A DNA stretch of 64,000 bases from the NCBI RefSeq assembly GCF_024204665.1, contig NZ_CP100355.1, positions 2,027,451 to 2,091,450 of the forward strand, written 5' to 3'. The DNA is from Natronosalvus rutilus (GTDB lineage: Archaea; Halobacteriota; Halobacteria; Halobacteriales; Natrialbaceae). Each line of letters starts with the position of its first letter. The first letter of the stretch is position 1. Below, piece by piece: positions 27,701 through 35,153 of the stretch. The position numbers and the translations under genes were made by a program. The notes beneath the pieces were generated by a model. The model made no database searches. It was not told where the DNA came from and saw nothing but the letters and a program-made list of their open reading frames with translations.

Positions 27701-28426
27701 GATTTTCTCTCGACAGAACGTCAACAGCGTGCCGTACTCGACGAGCGCCTCGCGAATTTCCGTGACGTGTTCCTCCCGATTGAAGTACCGAATCGCCTCG
27801 TTGTCGAACGACAGCGCCTCTCTCGCCTCGCCGCGGAGCCACAGGAGCAGTTCCTCGAGGAGGTCGAGCATCCGTTCGTCGGGCAGGGCGTCGGAGAGGG
27901 CGTCTGGGTCGATCTCTTCGCGACTCATCACCGAGACGAAGTGGTCAACCGATCCGGCGAGCGTCGACGGAGTGGCCGATTTTGTCGGTGCCACGTCGAC
28001 CGCCGCGAAGTCGTACTCGTACTCGGCGAGGAGCCGGTTGAGTAGCCGTCGTCGCTTCCGCTCGGTGACGACCTCGAACGACGGGGAGAGCCCGAGATAG
28101 TAGGCGTACTCTCGAACCAGCCGGTAGCAAAACGAGTGATACGTGTGGACCTCGATCGCTGCGGCGACGGACGGCTCGAGTCGCTCGGCGATCGACGCTC
28201 GAATGCTCGCGGCCGCTTCGTTCGCGAACGTCACGACGAGCACGTCGGAGGGGTCGACGGCCCGGTCCTCGAGCGCCCGTTCGATCCGCGCCAGCATCGT
28301 GGTCGTCTTTCCGGTACCGGCGCCCGCGTCGACGGACGTGCACGCGGCCTCGCTCGCGATGACGGCGGGCTGATTTCCTTTCGGGGCTGGGCCCGGGGTC
28401 GACCTCGAGAGCCGGTGGTCATCCAT
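24794..28426 (-). CDS. UvrD/AddA-like helicase-nuclease with Fe-S cysteines
   Basis: A 1210-residue superfamily 1A helicase fused to a RecB-type nuclease. Helicase motifs in order: Q motif 'GNQPAVIA' (17-24), Walker A 'GAGTGKTT' (35-42), motif Ia 'VVTFANEAAASI', motif II 'YCDEFQDTD', motif III 'AIGDTDQAIYGWRG', motif IV 'LELNFRSKQEI', motif V 'VMTVHQAKGLEFDTV' and motif VI 'HVALTRAENHLLVFG'. The C-terminal third has the PD-(D/E)XK core: 'GTVFHAVAEEAFY', 'VVGYVDTV', 'LVVLDYKAT' and 'AALQLSLYARA'. An upstream 'HDECPRKHYLEYV' and the terminal C1193, C1196, C1203 suggest an iron-sulfur staple. It is the last gene of a three-gene operon, overlapping its neighbour by 8 bases. Inferred role: motor and nuclease of an AddAB-like end-resection complex. 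Confidence 0.9.
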   Translation of the reverse strand: MDDHRLSRSTPGPAPKGNQPAVIASEAACTSVDAGAGTGKTTTMLARIERALEDRAVDPSDVLVVTFANEAAASIRASIAERLEPSVAAAIEVHTYHSFCYRLVREYAYYLGLSPSFEVVTERKRRRLLNRLLAEYEYDFAAVDVAPTKSATPSTLAGSVDHFVSVMSREEIDPDALSDALPDERMLDLLEELLLWLRGEAREALSFDNEAIRYFNREEHVTEIREALVEYGTLLTFCREKIAEGPAAFRDDPVVREIDAYLRTLQACVTITREAMSLDDPSTKHLPPVLFGNELWRDGAKTIEQTPFGRLEHYVAVLRQASHYAEIYADYRARLETDGAVDFDELVRTATRLLEDEAVAEGITRRWSHVYCDEFQDTDATQWTLVTELTRGPDRPELLAIGDTDQAIYGWRGTDPRGLERLGANYDDHESVELELNFRSKQEILDLTNHCSYGTQPSKTLREHGRTQGSYDEANPPHRVLKVESDELESSIPEQVGTAISRLLNGDCGSVPERTLEDIAVIVRTNAQARNIAAELEQRQIPCERSGSATGSVSEGTQTVLSYLRVLVDHDADTHLRRVLLTRYRVREADLSRLHRRNRRLYDALFEADLEAEPFDEPDRLERARTDLEALAAAKNAYPIAPFLRQFRERTNVEWFLGPDDRQTFERIERFVDARTGTDVLESLSTRFVDALERVLAGGSSDRQQGTTSADAVDVMTVHQAKGLEFDTVLAPYLSDEEWCVRRDYAYGARYRLLAATLDPTVDSPLCADLAAEPTAESWRVLHVALTRAENHLLVFGSNYDYEGGDGDLAAPTADACLPSAIEWSVTGERMNLWSELVTAFDRVQETYPETVVDVTDSLAEPSTHTTGAINYLGTDGYRTLETDEALDVVHRLGRQLRNRTLLPAADAAPTVPELDAPAGRRVGALDTTASRFAPDAFSESGRDRFPEALEHSYSALATHDECPRKHYLEYVVGAPDDPVPGDVSRRRIESSPADNRTGRESNPRLVGTVFHAVAEEAFYREYSSPGEWRRAATRRLTARGKRGYEKEVHRCIDRYFDAREPDLEAPVHAWDELAAELSFTVDDVPGVDGSVVGYVDTVRRAPDGRLVVLDYKATSERIDPEAALQLSLYARACERRLGEPVDAVGYVYVGPVEGPRVAIHSRSTTPDWEAVRRGLEALDRPIYAETTPGSHCRTCPHRSLGCAPSFDDS

Positions 28427-29495
28427 CGAAAGCCACCTCGCTCGAGAGGTATTTCGTACAGCAAACGGCGTACGGACACGTCGGGCAGACGTCGCGCTTG
28501 ATCTGGTCCCACCGGGATTCGAACGCTTCGTCGTCGACTCCGGCGATGGCGGCGGTCGCCACCTGTCGCAACCGATCGTCGACGGTCTGGTTTCGGTGTT
28601 CGTGTGTCATCCCGAACGTGTGATGGTCCAGGTAGGGTTCGGTGAGATCCACCGGCTCGAGGCTCGTTTCGACGCGCTCGCGAAGCGGGTTGACGGTCAG
28701 CCGGTCCCGATCGAGGACCGGGACCTGGACGTACCGACAGGTACGGGCGTCCGTGAGGGACAGGCGGTCACGAAGCGTCCGCAATCCATCGAGAGCGGCA
28801 GCCGTCTCGAGCAGGGTGGCGACCATTTCGGGGGCGAAATCGGCCCGGTCTGGATCGAAGTGTCCGGCGAACCGATCGGCGACGTCGCCGTCCCACGCGG
28901 CTCGATAGCGAAGTATCCCCAGGTGAGCGGCGGTCGGGACGAACCGAACCCCGACGAACGACGAGCCCTCGAGGACGGCGTAATCGATCGGCACATCGAT
29001 CTGGAGCGGGGAGGCCTCGTCGTCATCAGCCGTCGGTCGAGTCGCCATCACCGTCGATCGAAGCGGTAAATCTGGACCGACGAGTTCGCCGTCGGCGCCG
29101 CTCGCCCTGGTGGCGTACAGGCACTCGGCGTGGTCGGTACCGATGACCTCGACGTACGCCCGGATCGTCGCCTCGAGCACTCGACGCTCGTGTCGTCGCT
29201 GGGCACGTGAGTGGACTCCCTCGCCGTAGTCCGCCCAGCGGTCGGCGAACCGGTCCAGCGCACGCGCCTCGAGCGTGTCGACGTCCCCCGCACGAAGGGC
29301 ATCACAGATGGCCGTTCGGAGCAACTCGAGTCGGGCCGTCTGCGGAACGTCGTCGCCCGTGTGCAGGCCGTACTCGTGGGCGTATCGGTACCGTTGCGGA
29401 CACCGGAGGTGGGTTCGCACGCCGTCGATCGAAATCTGTGGGGCCTCGGCGCTCGATGGCGTCGTCGCGTCGGTCTCGGTGAAGTTCCCCGTCAT
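28419..29495 (-). CDS. Fe-S-staple PD-(D/E)XK-like protein, probable split AddB nuclease domain
   Basis: A 358-residue protein starting MTGNFTETDATTPSS at 29495; an in-frame extension upstream to 30026 lies within the neighbouring gene and is rejected. The N-terminal 'THLRCPQRYRYAHEYGL' has C32, and the end has 'DVCPTCPYAVCC' with C337, C340 and C346. This C...CxxCx5C pattern is the iron-sulfur staple of AddB and Cas4 nucleases. The core catalytic region looks altered: 'QIDVPIDYAVLEGSSFVGVR' keeps the Asp but has VGVRF where a V-D-Y-K type motif is expected. It may therefore be a structural or DNA-recognising domain. It overlaps the upstream AddB-like gene by ATGA (4 bases) and the helicase by 8 bases. 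The assignment as a detached AddB C-terminus is inference from order, size and staple. Confidence 0.75.
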   Translation of the reverse strand: MTGNFTETDATTPSSAEAPQISIDGVRTHLRCPQRYRYAHEYGLHTGDDVPQTARLELLRTAICDALRAGDVDTLEARALDRFADRWADYGEGVHSRAQRRHERRVLEATIRAYVEVIGTDHAECLYATRASGADGELVGPDLPLRSTVMATRPTADDDEASPLQIDVPIDYAVLEGSSFVGVRFVPTAAHLGILRYRAAWDGDVADRFAGHFDPDRADFAPEMVATLLETAAALDGLRTLRDRLSLTDARTCRYVQVPVLDRDRLTVNPLRERVETSLEPVDLTEPYLDHHTFGMTHEHRNQTVDDRLRQVATAAIAGVDDEAFESRWDQIKRDVCPTCPYAVCCTKYLSSEVAFDG

Positions 29496-31774
29496 CGGCT
29501 TACCTCCCCCGCTGCAAACTCGAACTGCGTGTACACGGCGTCCCGGATCGTCTCGTCGACGTCTTCGTGCTCCAGGGCGAGGGCGAGCTCCTGGATTCGC
29601 TCCGCCGTGGCATCGAGGTCGACGGGTTCGCCTATCGACGCACGGCCCAGGAGTGTCTCGAGATCGGTCCAGGGCACCTCGAGAGCGGCTTCGAGGGTTC
29701 GTTGCCGCCCGTAGCTGACGTGGTCTCGGCGTTTCACGTTGACTGGCTCGAGATCGATCCCGGGCATAACTGTGAGTTCGCGAACGAATCGGGACTCGTC
29801 GTGGGTTCGTCGGAGGCCCTCGGTTTCGCGCTCGTACGAACAGCAGTAGAGCCGGGTCCGGGCTGCCCGAGAACCGAGAGCGAGACGTCGACGTGCCCGT
29901 TCGGCGTGATATGTCTCGAAGCGATCGGCAACGGCCGACCCGTCCGTGACCGTGGCGAACGTCTCCTCGAGCGTCGATGAGGAGGGGTCGGTCACGGCGG
30001 GGTAGGACGGCATCGAACGAAGCCACGCCGTCGGAAACAGCGGCGTGAGAAACTGCGTCCCGGGGTAAGTGTCGTCGATCAGATCAACCAGGAACACGAC
30101 CTCCCGCGAGTCGTACGCCAGTTCATCGACCGGACAGACGGTCACCCCACCGCCCGGTGCTCGCGTCTCGATGGCGTGGACGTGCGGGGCGTCGTACTCG
30201 ATCGTTCGCTGGAGCATTCGTCGGAGGCCCTGCCAGTCGGGGGCGACGAGGTCCGTCCGCTCGACGAACCGGGCGATTTCGAGGACCCGGCGGATGCTCT
30301 GAAACTGCTCGCGGGCGTCGATCCACGGTTCGTCGCGGGCGATGCGCGCCTTCACGTTCGTTCGCTGGATCCACGACTCGAGTGCGGTCGTCACCGACTG
30401 CCCGTGGGCGGCTTCGACGTCCCGCGGAGAAAATTCCTCGATGCGGGCTTCGAGTCTGGCGGTGACGGGTTCGGCTATCTCGGTCGGGTCGTGTCCCTGC
30501 TCGAGAGTACAGTGCGCTTCGATGACGGCGTAGAGTTCGCTAACGGCGGGATCGTCCGCCAGGGAGGGCGTACCGATCGTAGCCGTGGGAACGCCCACGT
30601 CGCGAAGGAGCCGTCGCGTCCGGGGAACGTGTTCCGCTCGTGGGACGGCGACCGCGAACTCGTCGAACGACCAGTCGAATCGGTCGCGGAGAGACTGGAT
30701 TTCGCTGGCGACCCACCGCACCTGCGCTCGAGCGGTTTCCGTTCGGAGTCGGTACGCTCGAGCAGTCGTGTGCTCGTCTTCGTTCTCCTCTTTTCGTTCG
30801 TTCTCCTCCCCGCGCTCGTCTTCGGCTTCGTCGTCCTCCTCGTGCTCACCCTCGTGCACGGCTTCGGAATACTGGTCGTGATCGTTCTCGCCGACCGTTC
30901 CAGTCGCCAGCACTCGAGTGATCGCGTCGTGGGCTGGCTTCGATTCGGGTTGTCGCGTCGGCGGCCGGACCTCGAGGCCGTCCGCGATCGATTCGAGCGA
31001 ACCTGGTTCGACTCGCGTCCGCTCGACGCTCGCGTGGCGCTGGCCGACGCAGACGAGGTCGGCCTCCCCGGTCAGCGCTGCGAGATAGCGCCTGTCGAGG
31101 CGGCGAAACTCCTCGAACTGTACGGCGAGAACGGCGTCGAACGAGTCCGTGGTCCGTTCGCGGAGGCCGTCAGCGTCGGCCTCGAGCAGGTCGACCACTC
31201 GCGGGATCACGTCTGCCCGTTCGACGAAGCCTCGAGAGTCGAGTTCGTCGTGGAACCGGTCGTTCATCGCGTAGAGGAAGGCGAGACAGGGGTGGATGGC
31301 GTCCCCGTCTCGATCCCCCGTGGCGTCGAACTGTTGTCGGGTCGCCTCGAGCAACAACCGTCCGACGTCGCGGGCGAAACTGTCGTGCTCGCTCGCGCGT
31401 TCGAGGTACGGCGGCACGTCAAGACTCGCGCCGGCGACGACCAGCGAAATGAGTTCGATCCGTTCTTCGTACTCGAGGCGCTCGAGTGTCGGGTCGTAGG
31501 TCTCGAGGACTTTCGAGGCGTGCTCGGGAAGTGATTCGACTCGCGGGCCGCTGACGGCGTTCCGGGCCGCGTTTGGGTCGTCTATCGTCTCGAGAAGGAC
31601 TCGCTCGAGGCGGTCGAACCCCGCCGGGTGGCGCTTGAGGACGAGGACGTTTTTCGATCCGTGGGACTCGACGAGCGCGGCGTACTCGTCGGCGACGCGC
31701 TCGAGGAGGTCGTGGCGAGGGTACGGGAGGGCGACGAGCGTCCCCTCGAGCGTCGGGGACTCGGGTGTCGGCAT
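29492..31774 (-). CDS. AddB-like helicase-fold subunit without ATP site
   Basis: A 760-residue protein, first gene of the repair operon. It has no Walker A lysine motif. It does show AddB-like landmarks: 'SFDAVLAVQFEEFRRLDRRY' then 'ADLVCVG' (residues 211-244) match the motif II/III-equivalent strand 'v.vdGF.dF...'. 'EVVFLVDLIDDTYPGTQFLT' matches the late 'GLneG.fP' strand, and 'RRLALGSRAARTRLYCCSYE' resembles an inactive motif VI. Residues 308-335 are an Asp/Glu-rich insert, probably a halophilic loop. With the next gene it sums to 1118 residues, close to a bacterial AddB (about 1150). AddB proteins hold an inactive helicase that scans for the recombination hotspot. Function is inferred by this architecture; sequence similarity is weak by eye. 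Confidence 0.68.
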   Translation of the reverse strand: MPTPESPTLEGTLVALPYPRHDLLERVADEYAALVESHGSKNVLVLKRHPAGFDRLERVLLETIDDPNAARNAVSGPRVESLPEHASKVLETYDPTLERLEYEERIELISLVVAGASLDVPPYLERASEHDSFARDVGRLLLEATRQQFDATGDRDGDAIHPCLAFLYAMNDRFHDELDSRGFVERADVIPRVVDLLEADADGLRERTTDSFDAVLAVQFEEFRRLDRRYLAALTGEADLVCVGQRHASVERTRVEPGSLESIADGLEVRPPTRQPESKPAHDAITRVLATGTVGENDHDQYSEAVHEGEHEEDDEAEDERGEENERKEENEDEHTTARAYRLRTETARAQVRWVASEIQSLRDRFDWSFDEFAVAVPRAEHVPRTRRLLRDVGVPTATIGTPSLADDPAVSELYAVIEAHCTLEQGHDPTEIAEPVTARLEARIEEFSPRDVEAAHGQSVTTALESWIQRTNVKARIARDEPWIDAREQFQSIRRVLEIARFVERTDLVAPDWQGLRRMLQRTIEYDAPHVHAIETRAPGGGVTVCPVDELAYDSREVVFLVDLIDDTYPGTQFLTPLFPTAWLRSMPSYPAVTDPSSSTLEETFATVTDGSAVADRFETYHAERARRRLALGSRAARTRLYCCSYERETEGLRRTHDESRFVRELTVMPGIDLEPVNVKRRDHVSYGRQRTLEAALEVPWTDLETLLGRASIGEPVDLDATAERIQELALALEHEDVDETIRDAVYTQFEFAAGEVSR

Positions 31775-31850
31775 TGCGGTATGCCACGGAGTAGTGACTG
31801 TATGGTACTTAAACCTGTACCCGACGTGGCCGGTTACTGGCTTCTCTGGC

Positions 31851-32303
31851 TCACGACGCCTCGACCACCGTCAGATACGTCACGTACACGAGCGCGGCGG
31901 CAACGAGCGAAATCGCGACGACGGTGACGCCGACGAAGTTCTCGAGGAAGACCGCCGGATCGTCCATGATGTACGCACCGCCTTCGACCGCGAGGACGAA
32001 CAGGGCGCCGTAGAGAGCCGCGACTGCCATGGCGCGGGCGATGGCGACGACGAGCCCGGCCCGGCGGCTGTTGAGGAGTTCGACGACGAACAGCAGGGCG
32101 ATCGCGAGCAAGTAGAACGGCTCGGGAAGGGCCTGCCCGAGTCCGTAGGGCCCTCGAATCGCGAGCCAGCCGTAGTACGCGAGCGCCAGCAGGACGCCGG
32201 CGACGAACGTCATCGCGACGCCGTATCCCGTCGTGTCGTCGACGCGTGGGCGCCTCGGCTGTGTCGCGTCGTCGCTCGAGTCGGACGGTTCTGGTGCGGC
32301 CAT
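31851..32303 (-). CDS. Four-helix membrane protein, haloarchaeal
   Basis: A 150-residue protein with a hydrophilic head of about 28 residues (Asp/Ser/Pro/Arg) and four hydrophobic segments near residues 30-48, 62-80, 85-108 and 122-145. The head has no signal-peptide features. It is transcribed on the same strand as, and just before, the AddB-like gene, with a 76-bp gap that holds an A/T-rich patch, so it is probably separate. No family is recognised. Confidence 0.65.
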   Translation of the reverse strand: MAAPEPSDSSDDATQPRRPRVDDTTGYGVAMTFVAGVLLALAYYGWLAIRGPYGLGQALPEPFYLLAIALLFVVELLNSRRAGLVVAIARAMAVAALYGALFVLAVEGGAYIMDDPAVFLENFVGVTVVAISLVAAALVYVTYLTVVEAS

Positions 32304-32458
32304 CGTGTATCGTGGTACGTAGGACCGCGAGCGGGTTAGTTCTCGAGGGTACGTTCATCACGTTTGATGCGCTGCGGAGGTGCGTTAACGAGGCAGACAC
32401 GTCGATGACCTGCTGGTCGCCCTCGAGCGGGCCAGGCTGTCACCCCATGGCGTGAGAA

Positions 32459-32466
32459 TATTTATA
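32459..32466 (+). promoter_or_regulatory. TATA box of the CBS-domain gene
   Basis: tatttata stands out in G+C-rich DNA, 24-31 bp before the ATG at 32490. The transcript should be leaderless or nearly so. Confidence 0.6.
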
Positions 32467-32489
32467 GCCGGACTTCAATACCACTACGT

Positions 32490-32888
32490 ATGGACGACAT
32501 TTTCGTTGCCAGATTAATGAGTTCGGATCTCGTAACAGTCGCACCCGACACCCTCGTCGAGAACGCCGGCCAGACGATACTCGAGAACTGCATTAGCTCA
32601 CTCGTCGTCGTTGACGACGACGGACGCCTCGAGGGAATCCTGACGACGACCGACTTCGTCACGATCGTCGCCGAGAGTTTCCCGAAAGCGGAGACGACCG
32701 TCGAACGCTACATGACGACCGACGTCGTGACCGTCTCACCCCAGCAGCCGATCACCGAGGTGGCGAACGTGATGCTCGAACATGGGGTCCACCATCTGCC
32801 GGTCGTCGACGAGGACGAGGGCGTCGTCGGTATCGTCACGACGACCGATCTGGCGGGGTACCTGACGACGATGCGGGCGTCGGTGTAG
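32490..32888 (+). CDS. Stand-alone CBS-domain pair protein
   Basis: A 132-residue protein that is only two CBS motifs (one Bateman module). Copy 1: 'LMSSDLVTVAPDTLVENAGQ' to 'LEGILTTTDFVTIV'. Copy 2: 'YMTTDVVTVSPQQPITEVAN' to 'VVGIVTTTDLAGYL'. Bateman modules bind adenosine nucleotides such as AMP, ATP or SAM and regulate partners. There is no fused enzyme, so it acts in trans. Haloarchaea carry many such short paralogues. It is a single-gene unit with its own TATA box. Confidence 0.88.
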   Translation: MDDIFVARLMSSDLVTVAPDTLVENAGQTILENCISSLVVVDDDGRLEGILTTTDFVTIVAESFPKAETTVERYMTTDVVTVSPQQPITEVANVMLEHGVHHLPVVDEDEGVVGIVTTTDLAGYLTTMRASV

Positions 32889-33322
32889 GTACTGTACTGG
32901 TCGATTTGGCCACACAGAGAACGTATTTCTACGACTCGAGAAGATGGCAAGCGTCGTGCTCGAGAATCGATAGTCGAGACTCAACGCAGTCGCCAGTCGG
33001 CCCAACGCTGCCCGTGTCTTCGTGAACCTGAACACCGCGTAGACGCCCCGAAACTTCCGTTCGTCGATCCCGTTCTGTCGTCTTACTCGCGGATTTGCTA
33101 TACTGTTATGTGGTTTATTCACGTCTCGAGAAGTCGAAACTGCCAGTTCAGCGTTGAATATGGAATTCGAGACCCCGTACACTCGCGGAGTCAACTAGAC
33201 GATCGAAAGAGAGCGCGGCTCCGATCACGCAGATAGTACGACGACGGACGTTCACTCGCGACGGGCACCGCTCACCCGATTCGAACCTGTCGCTCGTTCG
33301 TTCTGACGTTCGAACAGAAAGA
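32889..33322. other. Intergenic region between the CBS gene and tRNA-Thr
   Basis: About 430 bases with no supported gene. A minus-strand open frame around 32940-33150 reads somewhat like protein ('RFTKTRAALGRLATALSLD') but has no known family and no clear start. A/T-rich 'gctatactgttatgtggtttattc' parts near 33095-33120 may hold promoter elements, although the tRNA gene is read from the other side. Confidence 0.3.
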
Positions 33323-33394
33323 GCCAGTAGAGGGATTTGAACCCTCGACCTAATCCTTACGAAGGATTCGCTCTGCCAGCTGAGCTATACTGGC
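33323..33394 (-). tRNA. tRNA-Thr (anticodon CGU)
   Basis: On the minus strand a 72-nt cloverleaf folds. The acceptor stem pairs GCCAGTA (33394-33388) with TACTGGC (33329-33323). The D arm is 'agctcagctggcagagc'. The anticodon stem aatcc/ggatt encloses the loop ttcgtaa, giving anticodon CGU for ACG codons. The T arm is 'gagggttcaaatccctc'. There is no intron and CCA is not encoded. Identity as threonine comes from the anticodon. Confidence 0.95.
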
Positions 33395-33537
33395 GCAGGT
33401 GTCTGCGTCCACTTCTACGTAGGACCGATAGCCGGCATAAGGATTGCGAATCGAGTCTGCCGCTCGGGTCGGGTTCGATCTCTCGCCTGGAGCCAGGTTC
33501 GGGCTCCGCTCACCGCGGCTGGATTTCAGCCATCACC

Positions 33538-34566
33538 TCATCGCCGCTCGAGGCGCACGTCCAGGCAGACGTTGAGTTCGTGAGGCGCGTAGGATCGAAC
33601 GACCCGCTGGGTCTCGACGCTCACCTCGTACTCGGATTCGGCTGCCGCGCGAATCGCTCGCTCTCCCGGTCCGAAGGGATCGTCCTCGTGCTGGATGTCA
33701 TAGTAGTGAATCACGCAGTCATGGCCGGCAATCGTCACCGCGGACTCGAGGAATGTGTCCGCGCTGTGAGGGAGGTTCATCACGATCCGGTCGGCCCAGC
33801 CCTCGTAGTCGGGGGCGACCTCGCGGACGTCAGCGTCGATCGCCGTCACTCGATCCGCGACGCCGTTCCGGTCGGCGTTCTCCCGGAGGTACTCGATCGC
33901 GACCTCGTTGACGTCGACGCCGACGCACTCGGCGCCGTGTCTGGCGAACGGGATCACGAACGGGCCGACGCCGGCGAACATGTCGAAGACGCGCTCGCCC
34001 TCGCTCGCCTGCTCGACGACCCGGTGGCGTTCCGTGGCGAGACGCGGCGAGAAGTACACCGACGCGAGGTCGAGTGCGAACTCACAACCGTACTCCCGGT
34101 GGACGACGGTCGTCCCCTCTCCGGCGACCACGTCCCAGTCACGCACGCGGGTCTCGCCCTTGATTTTCGAGGCCTTGTTCAGGACTGTCTCGAGGGGCAG
34201 GTCTGACGCGAGGATAGCGTCGGCAATCTCCTGCGCCCGCTGGGAGTCGTCTTCCTCCAGGAGCGCGGTATCGCCCAGTCGTTCGTAGGAGGGTTCGAAG
34301 CCGAGGAGATCCGCGGGCATCGTCTGCGTGTCACGTGTGGGTACGCCCTGGTCGACGAGCGTGTAGTCGACCTCGAGATCCGAGAGCAGGGCGTCTACCG
34401 GGCCTTCGCTCGAGTCCGAACTCGATCCCGAATCGTCGAGCGGCACGTAGAGCCAACCGTCCTCGACGGTAATCTCGAACTCGTCGGCGATCAGGTCCGC
34501 GTCGGCGAGCCGACTCCGAACAGTCTCGCCGTGCTCGGGGCGAACGCGGACACACGGCACGTCCAT
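33538..34566 (-). CDS. trm5: tRNA (guanine37-N1)-methyltransferase Trm5
   Basis: A 342-residue class I methyltransferase that puts m1G at position 37 next to the anticodon. After an N-terminal domain (about 1-75, MDVPCVRVRPEHGETV), 'YERLGDTALLEE' is typical of the Trm5 D2 region. 'EYGCEFALDLASVYFSPRLATE' (in part, about 180-200) precedes the SAM motif 'VFDMFAGVGPFVIPFARHGA'. The catalytic 'IVMNLPHSADTFL' has the NLP signature of Trm5, which separates it from the related Taw2/TYW2. 'IHYYDIQ' is the usual late strand. m1G37 on tRNA-Phe is the substrate of Taw1, whose gene lies 2.3 kb away. The reading prevents +1 frameshifts in all organisms that have it. Confidence 0.92.
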   Translation of the reverse strand: MDVPCVRVRPEHGETVRSRLADADLIADEFEITVEDGWLYVPLDDSGSSSDSSEGPVDALLSDLEVDYTLVDQGVPTRDTQTMPADLLGFEPSYERLGDTALLEEDDSQRAQEIADAILASDLPLETVLNKASKIKGETRVRDWDVVAGEGTTVVHREYGCEFALDLASVYFSPRLATERHRVVEQASEGERVFDMFAGVGPFVIPFARHGAECVGVDVNEVAIEYLRENADRNGVADRVTAIDADVREVAPDYEGWADRIVMNLPHSADTFLESAVTIAGHDCVIHYYDIQHEDDPFGPGERAIRAAAESEYEVSVETQRVVRSYAPHELNVCLDVRLERR

Positions 34567-34631
34567 ACCTCCCGTCGCTGCTCCGACGTCCTAACGGTGA
34601 CGTTTTGTCGCTCGCGTCGGAAGCCCGGCCC

Positions 34632-35081
34632 ATGGCAGGTCGGACGGAACTCACGACACTCGAGACGGTCCAGGAATCGCGGTCGTGGCTGTTCACGGTT
34701 CGCGACCGCTACGGCGAGGCCGAGGAGGCGATCCTCGTTCCCTGTGAGGACGGCGTCGAGGGGTGGATCAACCGCTGTATGCACGAACCGCAGCGACTCG
34801 ACGTCGGCCGCGGCGTCGCGATGCGCGACGACGAGATCATCTGTCCGCGACACGGCTCGATGTACGACGCCTGTTCGGGGGCGTGTGACAACGGCGAAGC
34901 CGCCGGCACGCGCCTCGTCGGTGTCGACGTGACCGTCGAGGACGGCCGGGTCTTCCTGACGGATTCGATATACCAGTTCGACCACGAGGGCGGCCTCGAG
35001 GACGACGGAGAGGCGGACGAAAACGAGAGCGACGAAGACGGCGACGGCGGTCCGTCGTCGACCTCGCACATCTCTTTTTGA
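34632..35081 (+). CDS. Rieske [2Fe-2S] protein
   Basis: A 149-residue soluble Rieske-fold protein. Cluster ligands: box 1 'RCMHEPQ' (C49, H51) and box 2 'CPRHGSMYDACSGAC' (C71, H74), in the CxH...CxxH arrangement of bacterial-type Rieske ferredoxins. No membrane anchor or signal is present, so it is not the bc1-type subunit. The tail (residues about 120-149) is Asp/Glu-rich and ends SSTSHISF. Start 34632 (MAGRTELTTLE) is chosen rather than the TTG at 34605. It is divergent from trm5 with a 65-bp gap. It probably acts as an electron carrier to an unknown oxygenase or reductase. Confidence 0.9.
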   Translation: MAGRTELTTLETVQESRSWLFTVRDRYGEAEEAILVPCEDGVEGWINRCMHEPQRLDVGRGVAMRDDEIICPRHGSMYDACSGACDNGEAAGTRLVGVDVTVEDGRVFLTDSIYQFDHEGGLEDDGEADENESDEDGDGGPSSTSHISF

Positions 35082-35153
35082 GAGGGGTCAGTCGGCAGTT
35101 TTCGAGGCGCCTCTCTAGGCCTCGAGCGGAGCCGAGAAAAACAGATCCTGGGA

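Noticed and set aside
26664-27842. A 392-codon Arg-rich frame within the helicase gene
   Set aside because: Same-strand out-of-frame shadow of helicase motifs; composition is Arg/Gly/Pro-heavy, unlike an acidic haloarchaeal protein.
31834-32400. Arg-rich 188-codon frame overlapping the four-helix membrane protein
   Set aside because: Out-of-frame shadow; the membrane frame 31851-32303 has coherent hydrophobic segments.
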